A DNA stretch of 64,000 bases from Paenibacillus whitsoniae (GTDB taxonomy: Bacteria > Bacillota > Bacilli > Paenibacillales > NBRC-103111). The DNA is taken from contig NZ_RXHU01000094.1 of the NCBI RefSeq assembly GCF_003955665.1, positions 27,626 through 91,625 on the forward strand, given 5' to 3'. The first letter of the stretch is position 1. The number at the start of each line of letters is the position of its first letter. Below, piece by piece: positions 17,015 to 25,414 of this stretch. The notes under the pieces are model-generated. The model searched no databases, was not told the origin of the DNA, and worked only from the letters and a program-made list of their open reading frames with translations. Both the position numbers and the translations under genes were made by a program.

Positions 17015-18581
17015 TGAACTGATTTTTCGCGATTACCTGCGCTCGGTGTTGGACTGGGAAGCGTATGGATTTGAAATTTGTGCGGAAGCGAGAAACGGAC
17101 TGGAAGCATTGGACATGGCCGCGGAGCATCGGCCGGACATTGCACTCGTCGATATTACAATGCCTTTTATGGACGGTTTGCAGCTCACCGAGCACATGAA
17201 GGAGTTGTACCCGGATACGAGCGTGGTGCTGATCACAGGGCACAATGAATTCGATTACGCCCGCAAGGCGCTGAAGCTTGGGGTCGAAGACTATATTTTG
17301 AAGCCTTTTTCGAAGGACGAGCTTGTGTTGACTTTGCTGAATTTGCAGAAGGAGCACCTGAAGGCACAGGAAGAGAAGTCGACACTCCGGGAAAATCGGC
17401 AACTCATGAAAGAGAGCTTCCTGAATCATCTCATCGGGCCCGACTATCACCACTCCGATGAGGAGACCTTGCAGCGGCTCCAACAGTTCGGGGAGTCGCT
17501 GACTTCCGGCTGCTATGTGGTCGCCTGCATCGAGATCGATCAGATGGATCAGAAATGGACGCAGGTCAGCGAGCGGCTGCTGTGGAAATACGCGGTTACC
17601 AACATTTTGAACGAGGCGCTGGAGGAGAGCGGGAGTCACACGATTTTCAATGGACCAGAGGGACGCATCATTTGTCTGGTCGAGCACAAGAACCGGAAGG
17701 CACTCGAAATACCGGCGCTTGCCGGCTATGAGAAGTTGATTTTTCTGGTCAAAAAATATCTCAAATTCACGATTACGATTGGCGTCGGCCGCAGCCACAG
17801 CGGCTATTCGGGCATCCGAGATTCGTATCTCGAGGCGCTGGAAGCTCTCCAGCACAAGTTCGTGCTGGGCAGCGATCGCGTGATCGCTTACGGTACGCAT
17901 ACGCTTGAAACGGGCGGGCAAGCTTTTTATCCTGCGGAAATGAATGAGGAACTGCTTGTGCAGCTGCGCATGCAGAACGAGGATCAAGTTCACACGATAC
18001 TGGAAGAAATTTACCAAACGATCCGCGAGAAAAGACTGTCGCTGGACTATACCTATGTGATCTCTATGGGACTTGTGTCCGTGTGCCTGTCCTATGTGGC
18101 GGAGAATGGGCATCCGATCGAGGACTGCTTCGGGGAGTCGTTCTTCCCATATACCGAAATTAAGCGGCTGGAAACGATTGATGCTGCGCTGGAATGGATT
18201 CAAAGATTATTTGAAAGGGCCCACCATTATACCGGCAAGCACCGGAAAACCCGCTCTTCAAAGATCGCGCAGGCAGCCAAGACGTACATCGAGATCAGCT
18301 ACGCCGACCCGGAGTTGCAGCTCGACCAGATTGCGCAGCACGTATTTATTAACGCAAGCTACTTGCGGGCGGTGTTTAAAAAGGAAATCGGCATGACGGT
18401 GACGGATTATGTGACCCATGTACGGATGCACAAAGCCAAGGAGATGCTCGGAAAGGGCAATATTCGCCTGGCCGACATCGCGGAGCAGATCGGGTACAGC
18501 GATCCGAGCTACTTCAGCAAGAGCTTTAAAAAGTTTTTCGGTTATTCCCCCAGCGAGTATGAAAACAACCGATTCAGCTAA
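16989..18581 (+). CDS. YesN-type response regulator, AraC output
   Basis: 530 residues from the ATG at 16989 (AGGAAGGGG upstream), overlapping the kinase gene. Receiver: D8-D9, phospho-acceptor D55 (VDITMPF) and YILKPF. C-terminus: two helix-turn-helix motifs (LDQIAQHVFINASYLRAVFK; LADIAEQIGYSDPSYFSKSFK). Likely activator of the importer operon that starts 150 bases downstream, past a terminator hairpin. Confidence 0.96.
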   Translation: MQKILIVDDELIFRDYLRSVLDWEAYGFEICAEARNGLEALDMAAEHRPDIALVDITMPFMDGLQLTEHMKELYPDTSVVLITGHNEFDYARKALKLGVEDYILKPFSKDELVLTLLNLQKEHLKAQEEKSTLRENRQLMKESFLNHLIGPDYHHSDEETLQRLQQFGESLTSGCYVVACIEIDQMDQKWTQVSERLLWKYAVTNILNEALEESGSHTIFNGPEGRIICLVEHKNRKALEIPALAGYEKLIFLVKKYLKFTITIGVGRSHSGYSGIRDSYLEALEALQHKFVLGSDRVIAYGTHTLETGGQAFYPAEMNEELLVQLRMQNEDQVHTILEEIYQTIREKRLSLDYTYVISMGLVSVCLSYVAENGHPIEDCFGESFFPYTEIKRLETIDAALEWIQRLFERAHHYTGKHRKTRSSKIAQAAKTYIEISYADPELQLDQIAQHVFINASYLRAVFKKEIGMTVTDYVTHVRMHKAKEMLGKGNIRLADIAEQIGYSDPSYFSKSFKKFFGYSPSEYENNRFS

Positions 18582-18586
18582 GTGAA

Positions 18587-18634
18587 AAAAACCGAAGGCG
18601 AATGTGCGGATTTTACAAGAAGCCCTCGGTTTTT
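18587..18634 (+). terminator. Terminator after the kinase/regulator operon
   Basis: AAAAACCGA (18587-18595), further GGC/GCC pairing, and TCGGTTTTT (18626-18634). It separates the regulator gene from the importer operon. Confidence 0.75.
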
Positions 18635-18689
18635 CCATTATCACGCTCCCCCATTCCTTCTATACTTACGTTGTAAAGGAAAGAGAAAC

Positions 18690-18704
18690 GCTTACGCGGT
18701 AAGC
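18690..18704. promoter_or_regulatory. Perfect inverted repeat before the importer operon
   Basis: GCTTAC-GCG-GTAAGC in the leader of the binding-protein gene, 30 bases before its start codon. Possible operator; a catabolite-repression (cre) reading fits poorly because the conserved TG and CA ends are missing. Confidence 0.4.
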
Positions 18705-18734
18705 CTTCTCCACACAGATTGGGAGGTCAAATCG

Positions 18735-20072
18735 ATGAGAAAAATGGCAGTTTTACTGACAAGCGTACTGGTCAGCTCAAGTCTTGCGGCATGCGGTTCC
18801 ACGGATACGGCAAAAGAAGCGTCCTCCCCGGCGGCACAGACAGCAGCACCGACGGCGGCCGCAGCGAAGAAAGAGGATGCCAAGCCGATCAAGCTTCGCA
18901 TCTATGCGCAGTATGCGGATGAAGATACGAAAACACCTTACGACTACGCGGTAGCGGAGCTCAAGAAAGAGATGCCGAACGTGGAGCTGGAACTGGACGT
19001 ACAAGCGCAGGACGATGGGCAAAAGCTGAAAACGTACGCGGCAACAGGCAATTTGCCGGATATTTTCCAAGCGGGTCTCGACATCATTGACACGTTCAAA
19101 AAGTCGAATAACATTCTCGTACTCGACGACTACGTCACGAAGCTCGGATTCAAAGACAAAATGCAGCCAAGCGCAATGAACACGCTCGTAACGGACGACG
19201 GGCATACCTACGCGTTCCCTTACGCGGGCAATGAAATGGCGCTGCTGTACTACAACAAAGAGTTGTTCCAGCAGAACGGCGTCAAAGTACCGACCACATA
19301 CGATGAGTTGATGACGGCGGTGAAAACGTTCAGCAGCAAAGGCATCACGCCGCTGTCGCTGTTCGCGAAAGAGAAGTGGCCTTGCGTCGCGCTTTACGAC
19401 ATGTTCGTTACACGCGCAGAGCCAGGCGGCATTCTGAAGCTGGACAAAGGCCAAGCGAAGGTAGAGGACCCAGCGTACAAGAATGCGGCGGAGCAAATTG
19501 TGAATCTGGTTAAGGCCGGTATGCTGCCGAAAGGCGCGACGAACTTGAACTATGACCAAGCGGCAGCGCTGTTCCACGAAGGCAAAGCGGCGATGTTCGT
19601 CAACGGTCAATGGGAGATTGAAGCGGCGACGAAGGAGCTTGGCGATAAAGTCGGTTATATGTACATCCCTGCATCGGACGCTGCGGCGTACGAGAAGGGC
19701 AAAACCGCATTCAGCGGCAGCGGCGGCCCTGGCGGCTATGCGGTGTCGGCGAATACGAAGGATAAAGACACTGCGGCGAAAGTCGCGGCGTTCCTTTCCT
19801 TGAAATATGCCGAATATAAATATACGAATAGAAGCAATCCGATTGTGGCGACGAAGGTGGATAAACCGGTCGTGAAGCCTTTCCCTCCGATGATGGAGCA
19901 GCTGTCCAAGGATATTCCGAAAACGACCAGCACGACGGCGTTCTCCTGGGGTCTCTCCAACGCCAAATTCAAAGCTGCGCTCGAAGATGCGGCTCAGAAC
20001 CTGATGACCGGCAACTATACAGCCGATCAGTTTGTGAAGGATGTCAGCAAAGCGGCGCCCGCAGCAAAATAA
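18735..20072 (+). CDS. ABC sugar importer, solute-binding lipoprotein
   Basis: 445 residues from the ATG at 18735 (GGGAGGT upstream); earlier in-frame codons run back through the terminator. Lipoprotein signal with lipobox LAAC, lipid-anchored cysteine C20, then an Ala/Ser/Lys linker. The mature part is a family-1 extracellular sugar-binding protein (GNLPDIFQAG, YYNKELFQQNGVKVPTTYDEL, GKAAMFVNGQWEI). It delivers an oligosaccharide to the two permeases downstream. Substrate unknown. Confidence 0.94.
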   Translation: MRKMAVLLTSVLVSSSLAACGSTDTAKEASSPAAQTAAPTAAAAKKEDAKPIKLRIYAQYADEDTKTPYDYAVAELKKEMPNVELELDVQAQDDGQKLKTYAATGNLPDIFQAGLDIIDTFKKSNNILVLDDYVTKLGFKDKMQPSAMNTLVTDDGHTYAFPYAGNEMALLYYNKELFQQNGVKVPTTYDELMTAVKTFSSKGITPLSLFAKEKWPCVALYDMFVTRAEPGGILKLDKGQAKVEDPAYKNAAEQIVNLVKAGMLPKGATNLNYDQAAALFHEGKAAMFVNGQWEIEAATKELGDKVGYMYIPASDAAAYEKGKTAFSGSGGPGGYAVSANTKDKDTAAKVAAFLSLKYAEYKYTNRSNPIVATKVDKPVVKPFPPMMEQLSKDIPKTTSTTAFSWGLSNAKFKAALEDAAQNLMTGNYTADQFVKDVSKAAPAAK

Positions 20073-20088
20073 TTCAGTTGGGATGGAG

Positions 20089-20127
20089 AAACTCACACTG
20101 TGCCGAGGCCGGGCGGTGTGAGTTTTT
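20089..20127 (+). terminator. Intra-operon hairpin between binding protein and permease
   Basis: AAACTCACAC (20089-20098) pairs with GTGTGAGTTT (20116-20125), followed by TT. It lies between stop 20072 and start 20150 and can act as a leaky terminator or mRNA stabiliser that keeps permease expression below that of the binding protein. Confidence 0.75.
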
Positions 20128-20149
20128 CACACCAGGAGGATGTGATGGG

Positions 20150-21028
20150 ATGAACAAATTTATGGGCAACAAAACGGCCATTGCGCTTTTTACGCTGCCG
20201 GCGCTTTTGCTGTATTCGGTCATCGTGTTTTATCCGATTTTGCAGACGTTTTATCGCAGTACGTTTGAATGGGACGGTCTCAGTCAAGGAACATTTATTT
20301 TTCTAGACAACTATGTGCAGTTGTTTCATGACCGTATTTTCTACACGTCGCTGTACAATGGGCTCGTCTTTGCCGCTATTCTGGCCGTCGTGCAGATCGG
20401 CATCGGGACGGTGCTGGCTTTTACCGTCGCGGAAGGGTTTAAAGGCAGCAAAATTCTGCGCATTTCCTATTTCATTCCGGTCGTGCTTTCCATCACGGTC
20501 GTCTGTCAGCTGTGGTTGGCGATGTATAACAGTGAATATGGACTATTTAATAAAATATTTGAGGCACTCGGCATCTCCTACCGGCAAGATTGGCTCAGCA
20601 ACAGCAAAACGGCGATTTTTGCCATCGCCTTCGTCAACGCGTGGCAGTATATGGGCTACCAGTTCGCGCTTATTCTCGCGGCTGTCAAATCGGTTCCGGA
20701 GCAGTACCTGGAGGCGGCTCGCATCGACGGCGCGTCCAAATGGAAAGCGCACTGGAAAATTACCATTCCAATGCTGGCGGAAACGTATAAATTTTGCCTC
20801 GTGCTGGCCATCACAGGAGGGCTTAACGCCTTCGCCAACATGTTCATTATGACGGGCGGCGGCCCGGGCAACTCGACGTATACGCTGACCTATCTCATGT
20901 ACCGCTCGGCGTTCAGGGTCGGGGAGTTCGGCTACGGCTCCGCAGCCGCGGCGTTCCTCGTCATCGAATGTCTCATCGTGACACTCGCGATCAACCGTCT
21001 CATTGCCCGAGAACGGATCACATATTAA
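20150..21028 (+). CDS. ABC sugar importer, permease 1 (MalF-like)
   Basis: 292 residues from the ATG at 20150, with AGGAGGA nine bases upstream; the longer in-frame start at 20078 would read through the hairpin. Six predicted membrane helices and the cytoplasmic EAA loop (EAARIDGASKWKAHWKITIP) that contacts the ATPase. The next gene follows after 12 bases. No ATP-binding subunit is in this operon. Confidence 0.94.
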   Translation: MNKFMGNKTAIALFTLPALLLYSVIVFYPILQTFYRSTFEWDGLSQGTFIFLDNYVQLFHDRIFYTSLYNGLVFAAILAVVQIGIGTVLAFTVAEGFKGSKILRISYFIPVVLSITVVCQLWLAMYNSEYGLFNKIFEALGISYRQDWLSNSKTAIFAIAFVNAWQYMGYQFALILAAVKSVPEQYLEAARIDGASKWKAHWKITIPMLAETYKFCLVLAITGGLNAFANMFIMTGGGPGNSTYTLTYLMYRSAFRVGEFGYGSAAAAFLVIECLIVTLAINRLIARERITY

Positions 21029-21040
21029 GGAGGGCTGGCG

Positions 21041-21886
21041 ATGATGCTGACCTTGCGCAAACTGAAGGCCAAGAACCCATTGCTCGGCGCCTTCCTCTGG
21101 ATCTATGCCGCGCTGTCGGTCTATCCGCTGGTGTGGATGGTGTTCTATTCTTTTAAAAATAACAACGAAATTTTCGTGACGAATCCGTTCGGCATTCCGC
21201 TGCATTTGCGGTTTGAAAATTATTTCGACGCCTGGTCGCGGTTCAATGTGCCGGTCTATTTCTGCAATTCCTTGCTCGTCGCGGCATCGACGGTCGTCGG
21301 TACGATCGTGCTAGCCGTCACGTTCTCGTATGCGGTCGCGCGTATGCAATGGCGGCTGAAGGAAGCAGCCCGTGTGTACGTGGTGATCGGGATGTTCATT
21401 CCCGTTCAGGTCATCATGATCCCGCTGGCGATTCTCGTTCGGGATTTCCATTTGGCGAACACGTACTGGGCACTCATTGTGCCGTACATCGCGTTCAACC
21501 TATCCTTTTCGAGTATGGTGTTCTACGGCTTCTTCCGGAGCATTCCGGTCGAGCTGGAAGAGTCGGCGTGCATGGACGGCGCGAGCATTTATCGGACGTT
21601 CTACACGATCATTTTGCCGATTATTAAGCCTGCGATTGCGACGATGGTGATTTTCGTCTTCTTGTCGGCGTGGAACGAATTCACGATGGCGCTCATTCTC
21701 ATTACGAAGGAGTCGCTCAAAACATTGCCGCTCGGCCTACTCTTCTTCCAAGGACAGTTCACGACGAATTGGGGCGCGATGGGGGCAGCGATGACGATTG
21801 CTTCCTTGCCGACCGTGCTGGTGTATGTGCTGTTCAGCGAACAGGTGGAGAAAGCGTTGACTGTCGGATCGGCGGTAAAAGGGTAA
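21041..21886 (+). CDS. ABC sugar importer, permease 2 (MalG-like)
   Basis: 281 residues, ATG at 21041 with AAGGAGGG upstream (a second ATG follows directly). Six predicted membrane helices; EAA loop ELEESACMDGASIYRTFYTI, in which the usual AA is SA. The C-terminus GSAVKG is typical for this family. Completes a binding-protein/permease/permease set; ended by the hairpin at 21913. Confidence 0.94.
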   Translation: MMLTLRKLKAKNPLLGAFLWIYAALSVYPLVWMVFYSFKNNNEIFVTNPFGIPLHLRFENYFDAWSRFNVPVYFCNSLLVAASTVVGTIVLAVTFSYAVARMQWRLKEAARVYVVIGMFIPVQVIMIPLAILVRDFHLANTYWALIVPYIAFNLSFSSMVFYGFFRSIPVELEESACMDGASIYRTFYTIILPIIKPAIATMVIFVFLSAWNEFTMALILITKESLKTLPLGLLFFQGQFTTNWGAMGAAMTIASLPTVLVYVLFSEQVEKALTVGSAVKG

Positions 21887-21912
21887 CACGTAGCTAACGA
21901 AATATGTGCATG

Positions 21913-21952
21913 AAGCGTCTCTTTTGGTCTCGGCCATCAGGACGTTTTTTTT
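21913..21952 (+). terminator. Terminator of the first importer operon
   Basis: AAGCGTC (21913-21919) pairs with GACGTTT (21941-21947), with inner TGG/CCA, followed by a run of eight T in all. Confidence 0.65.
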
Positions 21953-21970
21953 GCTTTGCGCTCGCAAAGC
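21953..21970. repeat. Perfect 18-base inverted repeat
   Basis: GCTTTGCG-CT-CGCAAAGC directly after the terminator T-run and about 58 bases before the GT39-like gene. Could be a second hairpin or an operator for that gene. Confidence 0.5.
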
Positions 21971-22027
21971 GTGGTACTCTCTTAGAAGATAATTGAAGCA
22001 AGGATTTCATGGTAATTACGGGGGCGC

Positions 22028-23575
22028 ATGATCGTTCGAAAACTTGAAAAAGTCATTTTATGGGCAGGCCTTCTTTTCTTTGCCTGCGTCTTTTTGTTCA
22101 GTCTGGTCGCTCGCACCGGCTTAGCCGGCCATCGGGATATTACGCTGGGCCTCGCCGGCTTCCCCGATCTGCGGATCGGGCTGGAGAGCCATCCGGCGGT
22201 GACACTGGGGCTCCTTATAACGGTACTGGCCGCCTACACAGGCGTCGGCTTATGGCTGCACAAGCGGCCGGCTTCCCGCGGTAGCTTTCTTCTCGGCCTG
22301 TTGGCTGTCGCCGTCAGTTTGCGCCTTGCCGCCGTATTCTACTTGGACACGCAGCCCGGATCGGACTTCCGGGTGCTGTACGAGAACGCGCAGAAGGCGG
22401 CTGCGGGGGATTTTTCATTTGGCCATTCGGAGTATTATGTACGCTGGGTCTACCAGCTGGGGTATACGCTGTATCAAGGGCTCATTCTCTCGTGGTTCGG
22501 TCCAGGGCTCTTGCCGCTTAAACTGTTCAACGTACTGTTCGATACGCTGACTGTGGTGCTGGTGTATCGGATCGCTGCGAACGTGTTTGGCGAGACAAGC
22601 GGCAGAATGGCCGGCCTTCTCTATGCTACTTATGTGCCGAATCTGCTCATGAGCGCGGTGCTGTCCAATCAGCACTTGTCTACGCTGTTCTTCGCGGCAG
22701 GATGCTGGGCGGCGATTGCGCTTAGGCATCGGAAATCACCGTGGGGGATGGCGGCTGTGGGAGTTTTGTTTGCGGCGGGGACGACGTTTCGGCCGATGGG
22801 GGCTTTTTACGCCGGGATCTTATTGCTCTTCCTGCTGGCGGTGGCGTGGCAGAGAGAAGGCAAGCTTCGTTACCAGCTCGGCGAACTGGCGAAGAAAGCG
22901 GCAGTATTCGCAGCCGTGTACCTGATCATGCAGCAAGCCGTAGCCTACACGCTGATTGCGCAAGGGGTGACGGAGGTCAATCTATACGCCAACCAGGAGC
23001 CGTATTGGAAGTTTATGGTGGGGATGAACAGCAGCTCCTACGGCTTCTGGAACGAAGATGATGCGGTCTACGCTTCGCAATTCCCGCTCGGCGAGCAGCG
23101 GAATCATATGGAAAAGATGCGGTTTATGGAGCGCCTGCACGATGTGAAAGCGATGCCTGCTTTATTCGTTTCAAAATGGGCGGTGATGTGGGCCGGCAAT
23201 GACGAATCGATTCTGTGGAGCCTGGAAGGCACGGATCGCACGTATTTGCCGTTAAATGTTCTGGCTATGGAACGGGCGCAGTATATGGCGATGGCCGTCA
23301 TGGGATTTGCTGCGCTGTATGTGTTGTTGTTTAAGCGTGCAAGAAATGCCGGAAGGCCGCAAGAAAGCCCGGAGAAAGGACCGGTTCTCTTCCTTCTTGC
23401 TCTGCTGCTCGCCTATGCGGCGCTTCATCTCGTGATTGAAGTGCAAGTGCGCTACAGGCTGGACATCATGCCCTTCTTCACTGCCATTGCAGGGTTTGGC
23501 TGCCTGACGCTCGGCAGGGGTGTGGAGAAACGAAGAAAAGCTGAGCAAACGAACGACAAGGCGACCGGCCTTTAA
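22028..23575 (+). CDS. GT39-like integral membrane glycosyltransferase
   Basis: 515 residues with many predicted membrane helices (about ten to twelve). The first lumenal loop has an aspartate in QPGSDFRVLYENA, the position of the catalytic acidic residue in PMT/ArnT-type GT-C enzymes, which transfer sugars from polyprenyl-phosphate donors outside the membrane. The ribosome site is weak (GGGG). It stands alone between a terminated importer operon and the next kinase gene, on the same strand with a 39-base gap to the latter. No donor-synthesis gene is adjacent. Acceptor unknown. Confidence 0.75.
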   Translation: MIVRKLEKVILWAGLLFFACVFLFSLVARTGLAGHRDITLGLAGFPDLRIGLESHPAVTLGLLITVLAAYTGVGLWLHKRPASRGSFLLGLLAVAVSLRLAAVFYLDTQPGSDFRVLYENAQKAAAGDFSFGHSEYYVRWVYQLGYTLYQGLILSWFGPGLLPLKLFNVLFDTLTVVLVYRIAANVFGETSGRMAGLLYATYVPNLLMSAVLSNQHLSTLFFAAGCWAAIALRHRKSPWGMAAVGVLFAAGTTFRPMGAFYAGILLLFLLAVAWQREGKLRYQLGELAKKAAVFAAVYLIMQQAVAYTLIAQGVTEVNLYANQEPYWKFMVGMNSSSYGFWNEDDAVYASQFPLGEQRNHMEKMRFMERLHDVKAMPALFVSKWAVMWAGNDESILWSLEGTDRTYLPLNVLAMERAQYMAMAVMGFAALYVLLFKRARNAGRPQESPEKGPVLFLLALLLAYAALHLVIEVQVRYRLDIMPFFTAIAGFGCLTLGRGVEKRRKAEQTNDKATGL

Positions 23576-23614
23576 GCTGGCCATGATCATCGCAAGAGAA
23601 GGAGGGCTATCATC

Positions 23615-25414
23615 ATGCTCAAGCGGATATTTATCAAGCGCAGCAGCGTTCAGCATCGGATGCTGCTCGCTTTTCTCGCGTTGGTGGTGGTGCCGTTAAG
23701 CATCTTCAGCTATTTCTCGCTGACGATTTCCAGCAATACGATCGAGAAGCAGGCCGGCGAAGCGAAGCTGAAGTCGCTTGGCTTGATTTCGCAGAAGCTG
23801 GGCATCATGGCGTCCGATTTGACGGCGATTTCCAATATTTATTTTTCCAACGAAGAGCTGCGTTCCCTGCTGCAAAGCCCGGCGGGCGACCAGGCGTACC
23901 AAGAGCGGCTGCAGCGGCAGTTTTTGACCAAGCTGATCGTTTCGTACCGGTATGCCTACACATGGCTCGATTACTACACCTCGATTTTCGGGTTTAATAA
24001 TGTGGAGCTGCATACGTTCTATAACGGACCGAAGATTGGGATTGACACATTTCGGGGCGACAGCTGGTTTCAAGAGGCGGTGAAGGAGAACGGGGGCATT
24101 GTCTGGATCACAAATCCGTCGCCGAGCTTGACGCCGACCATTAACGACGACTACTACGTATCGGCGATTCGCTTGCTGAAAGATTTTGAGAGCAATACGA
24201 CGGTGGGCATGCTCATGATCAATGTAGGCGAGAGTTTTATCTACAAGCAGTATGGGGATGCGGCGAGCGAAGGCGAGCAGATTCTTATTTTCGATCGCGG
24301 GGGCACCGTCGTTTCCGCTACAGACAAGCACCGCCTTGCGGAAAGCATGACACAGGCCCCGTACTATAAACAATTTACCGGGGATGAAGGCCGGTTTAAC
24401 GTAACCATCGACCGCAAGCCGATGCTGGTGACATACCATAAAGTCAGCTCCACGGATTGGACGATCGTCTCGTATACGCCGCTGAACACGCTGCTTGCGA
24501 ATGTGACGCGATCCAAGTGGATTACGCTTATTGGACTTGCCGGTCTGATGCTGCTTTCGGTCATCCTGTCCTATGTCATTGCGAGCCGCCTCTCGGTGCC
24601 GATTCGCAGGCTGTATGCCAGTATGAAGCGGGTTGAAATGGGCGATCTGAGCGAACGGACGAAGGTTCACAGCAATGACGAGATTGGGGAGCTCGCCGGG
24701 AAATTCAATCAGATGGTCGAACGCATCGAGGAATTGCACGACCAGGTCATTGTCGAGCAGGATTTGAAGCGCAAATCCGAGCTGCAAAATTTGCAGTCGC
24801 AAATTAATACGCATTTTTTATATAACACGCTGGCGTCGATTCGTTCCTTACTGCTGACCGAAACGAGAGAAAAGGTGGATCAAGTGATCGTTTCGCTGGT
24901 GAAGCTGCTTCGCAAGACATTATCGGACGAAAGCGAGTACATCACGATTGGGGAAGAGTTGGACAACCTCCAGAACTATGTCAATATTCAAATGGCGCGG
25001 CAGTATGACAAATTGCAGGTGCATTTTGAGATTGAGGAGCATATCGGCTCGTATCGGACGTTGAAGCTGCTTCTGCAGCCGTTGGTGGAAAATGCGATTT
25101 TCCACGGGATCGAGCCGAAGGAAGGGCCAGGCGAAATCGTGATTCAAGCCTGGGAGGAAGCGGGCGAAATCAGGCTGCGGATTACGGATAACGGTGTCGG
25201 CATTGCCATGTCGGAGGAAATCGGAAGCGGTTCCCTGACAGAGCGTGTGCTAGCCTCGGCGGGAGGCGTTGGGCTGCGCAATGTGCAGACCCGGATGCGC
25301 ACGCATTTTGGGGAGAAGTTCGGCTTGCAGGTGCTTCATGCGGATGAGCGGGGCACCAGCATTGCGTTAAATTGGCCGGTCTTTATGCGGGTAGAGGAGT
25401 TGAAACGGAAATGA
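23615..25414 (+). CDS. YesM-type sensor histidine kinase with altered H-box
   Basis: 599 residues, ATG at 23615 after GAAGGAGGG. Membrane helix near residues 15-33, extracellular Cache-like sensor, second helix near 297-320, HAMP, kinase and HATPase (LLLQPLVENAIFHGIE; DNGVGI; GGVGLRNV). The phospho-acceptor H400 lies in INTHFLYN; the proline found before this His in the other three kinases of the window (PHFLYN or PHYLYN) is threonine here. It overlaps its regulator by four bases and precedes a second importer operon plus sulfatase. Confidence 0.95.
   Translation: MLKRIFIKRSSVQHRMLLAFLALVVVPLSIFSYFSLTISSNTIEKQAGEAKLKSLGLISQKLGIMASDLTAISNIYFSNEELRSLLQSPAGDQAYQERLQRQFLTKLIVSYRYAYTWLDYYTSIFGFNNVELHTFYNGPKIGIDTFRGDSWFQEAVKENGGIVWITNPSPSLTPTINDDYYVSAIRLLKDFESNTTVGMLMINVGESFIYKQYGDAASEGEQILIFDRGGTVVSATDKHRLAESMTQAPYYKQFTGDEGRFNVTIDRKPMLVTYHKVSSTDWTIVSYTPLNTLLANVTRSKWITLIGLAGLMLLSVILSYVIASRLSVPIRRLYASMKRVEMGDLSERTKVHSNDEIGELAGKFNQMVERIEELHDQVIVEQDLKRKSELQNLQSQINTHFLYNTLASIRSLLLTETREKVDQVIVSLVKLLRKTLSDESEYITIGEELDNLQNYVNIQMARQYDKLQVHFEIEEHIGSYRTLKLLLQPLVENAIFHGIEPKEGPGEIVIQAWEEAGEIRLRITDNGVGIAMSEEIGSGSLTERVLASAGGVGLRNVQTRMRTHFGEKFGLQVLHADERGTSIALNWPVFMRVEELKRK

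Noticed and set aside
16917..18203. 428-codon antisense frame inside the response regulator gene
   Set aside because: Composition (Arg/His/Leu-rich) is typical of the complement of a GC-biased gene; the plus-strand gene has full domain support.
18680..18700. Possible catabolite-response (cre) element AGAAACGCTTACGC
   Set aside because: Only the central AA.CG.T part fits; the conserved TG and CA ends are missing. Treated as a plain inverted repeat instead.
18777..20096. 439-codon antisense frame over the first binding-protein gene
   Set aside because: Arg/Cys-rich shadow without domain features; would destroy the lipoprotein gene reading and crosses the 20089 hairpin.
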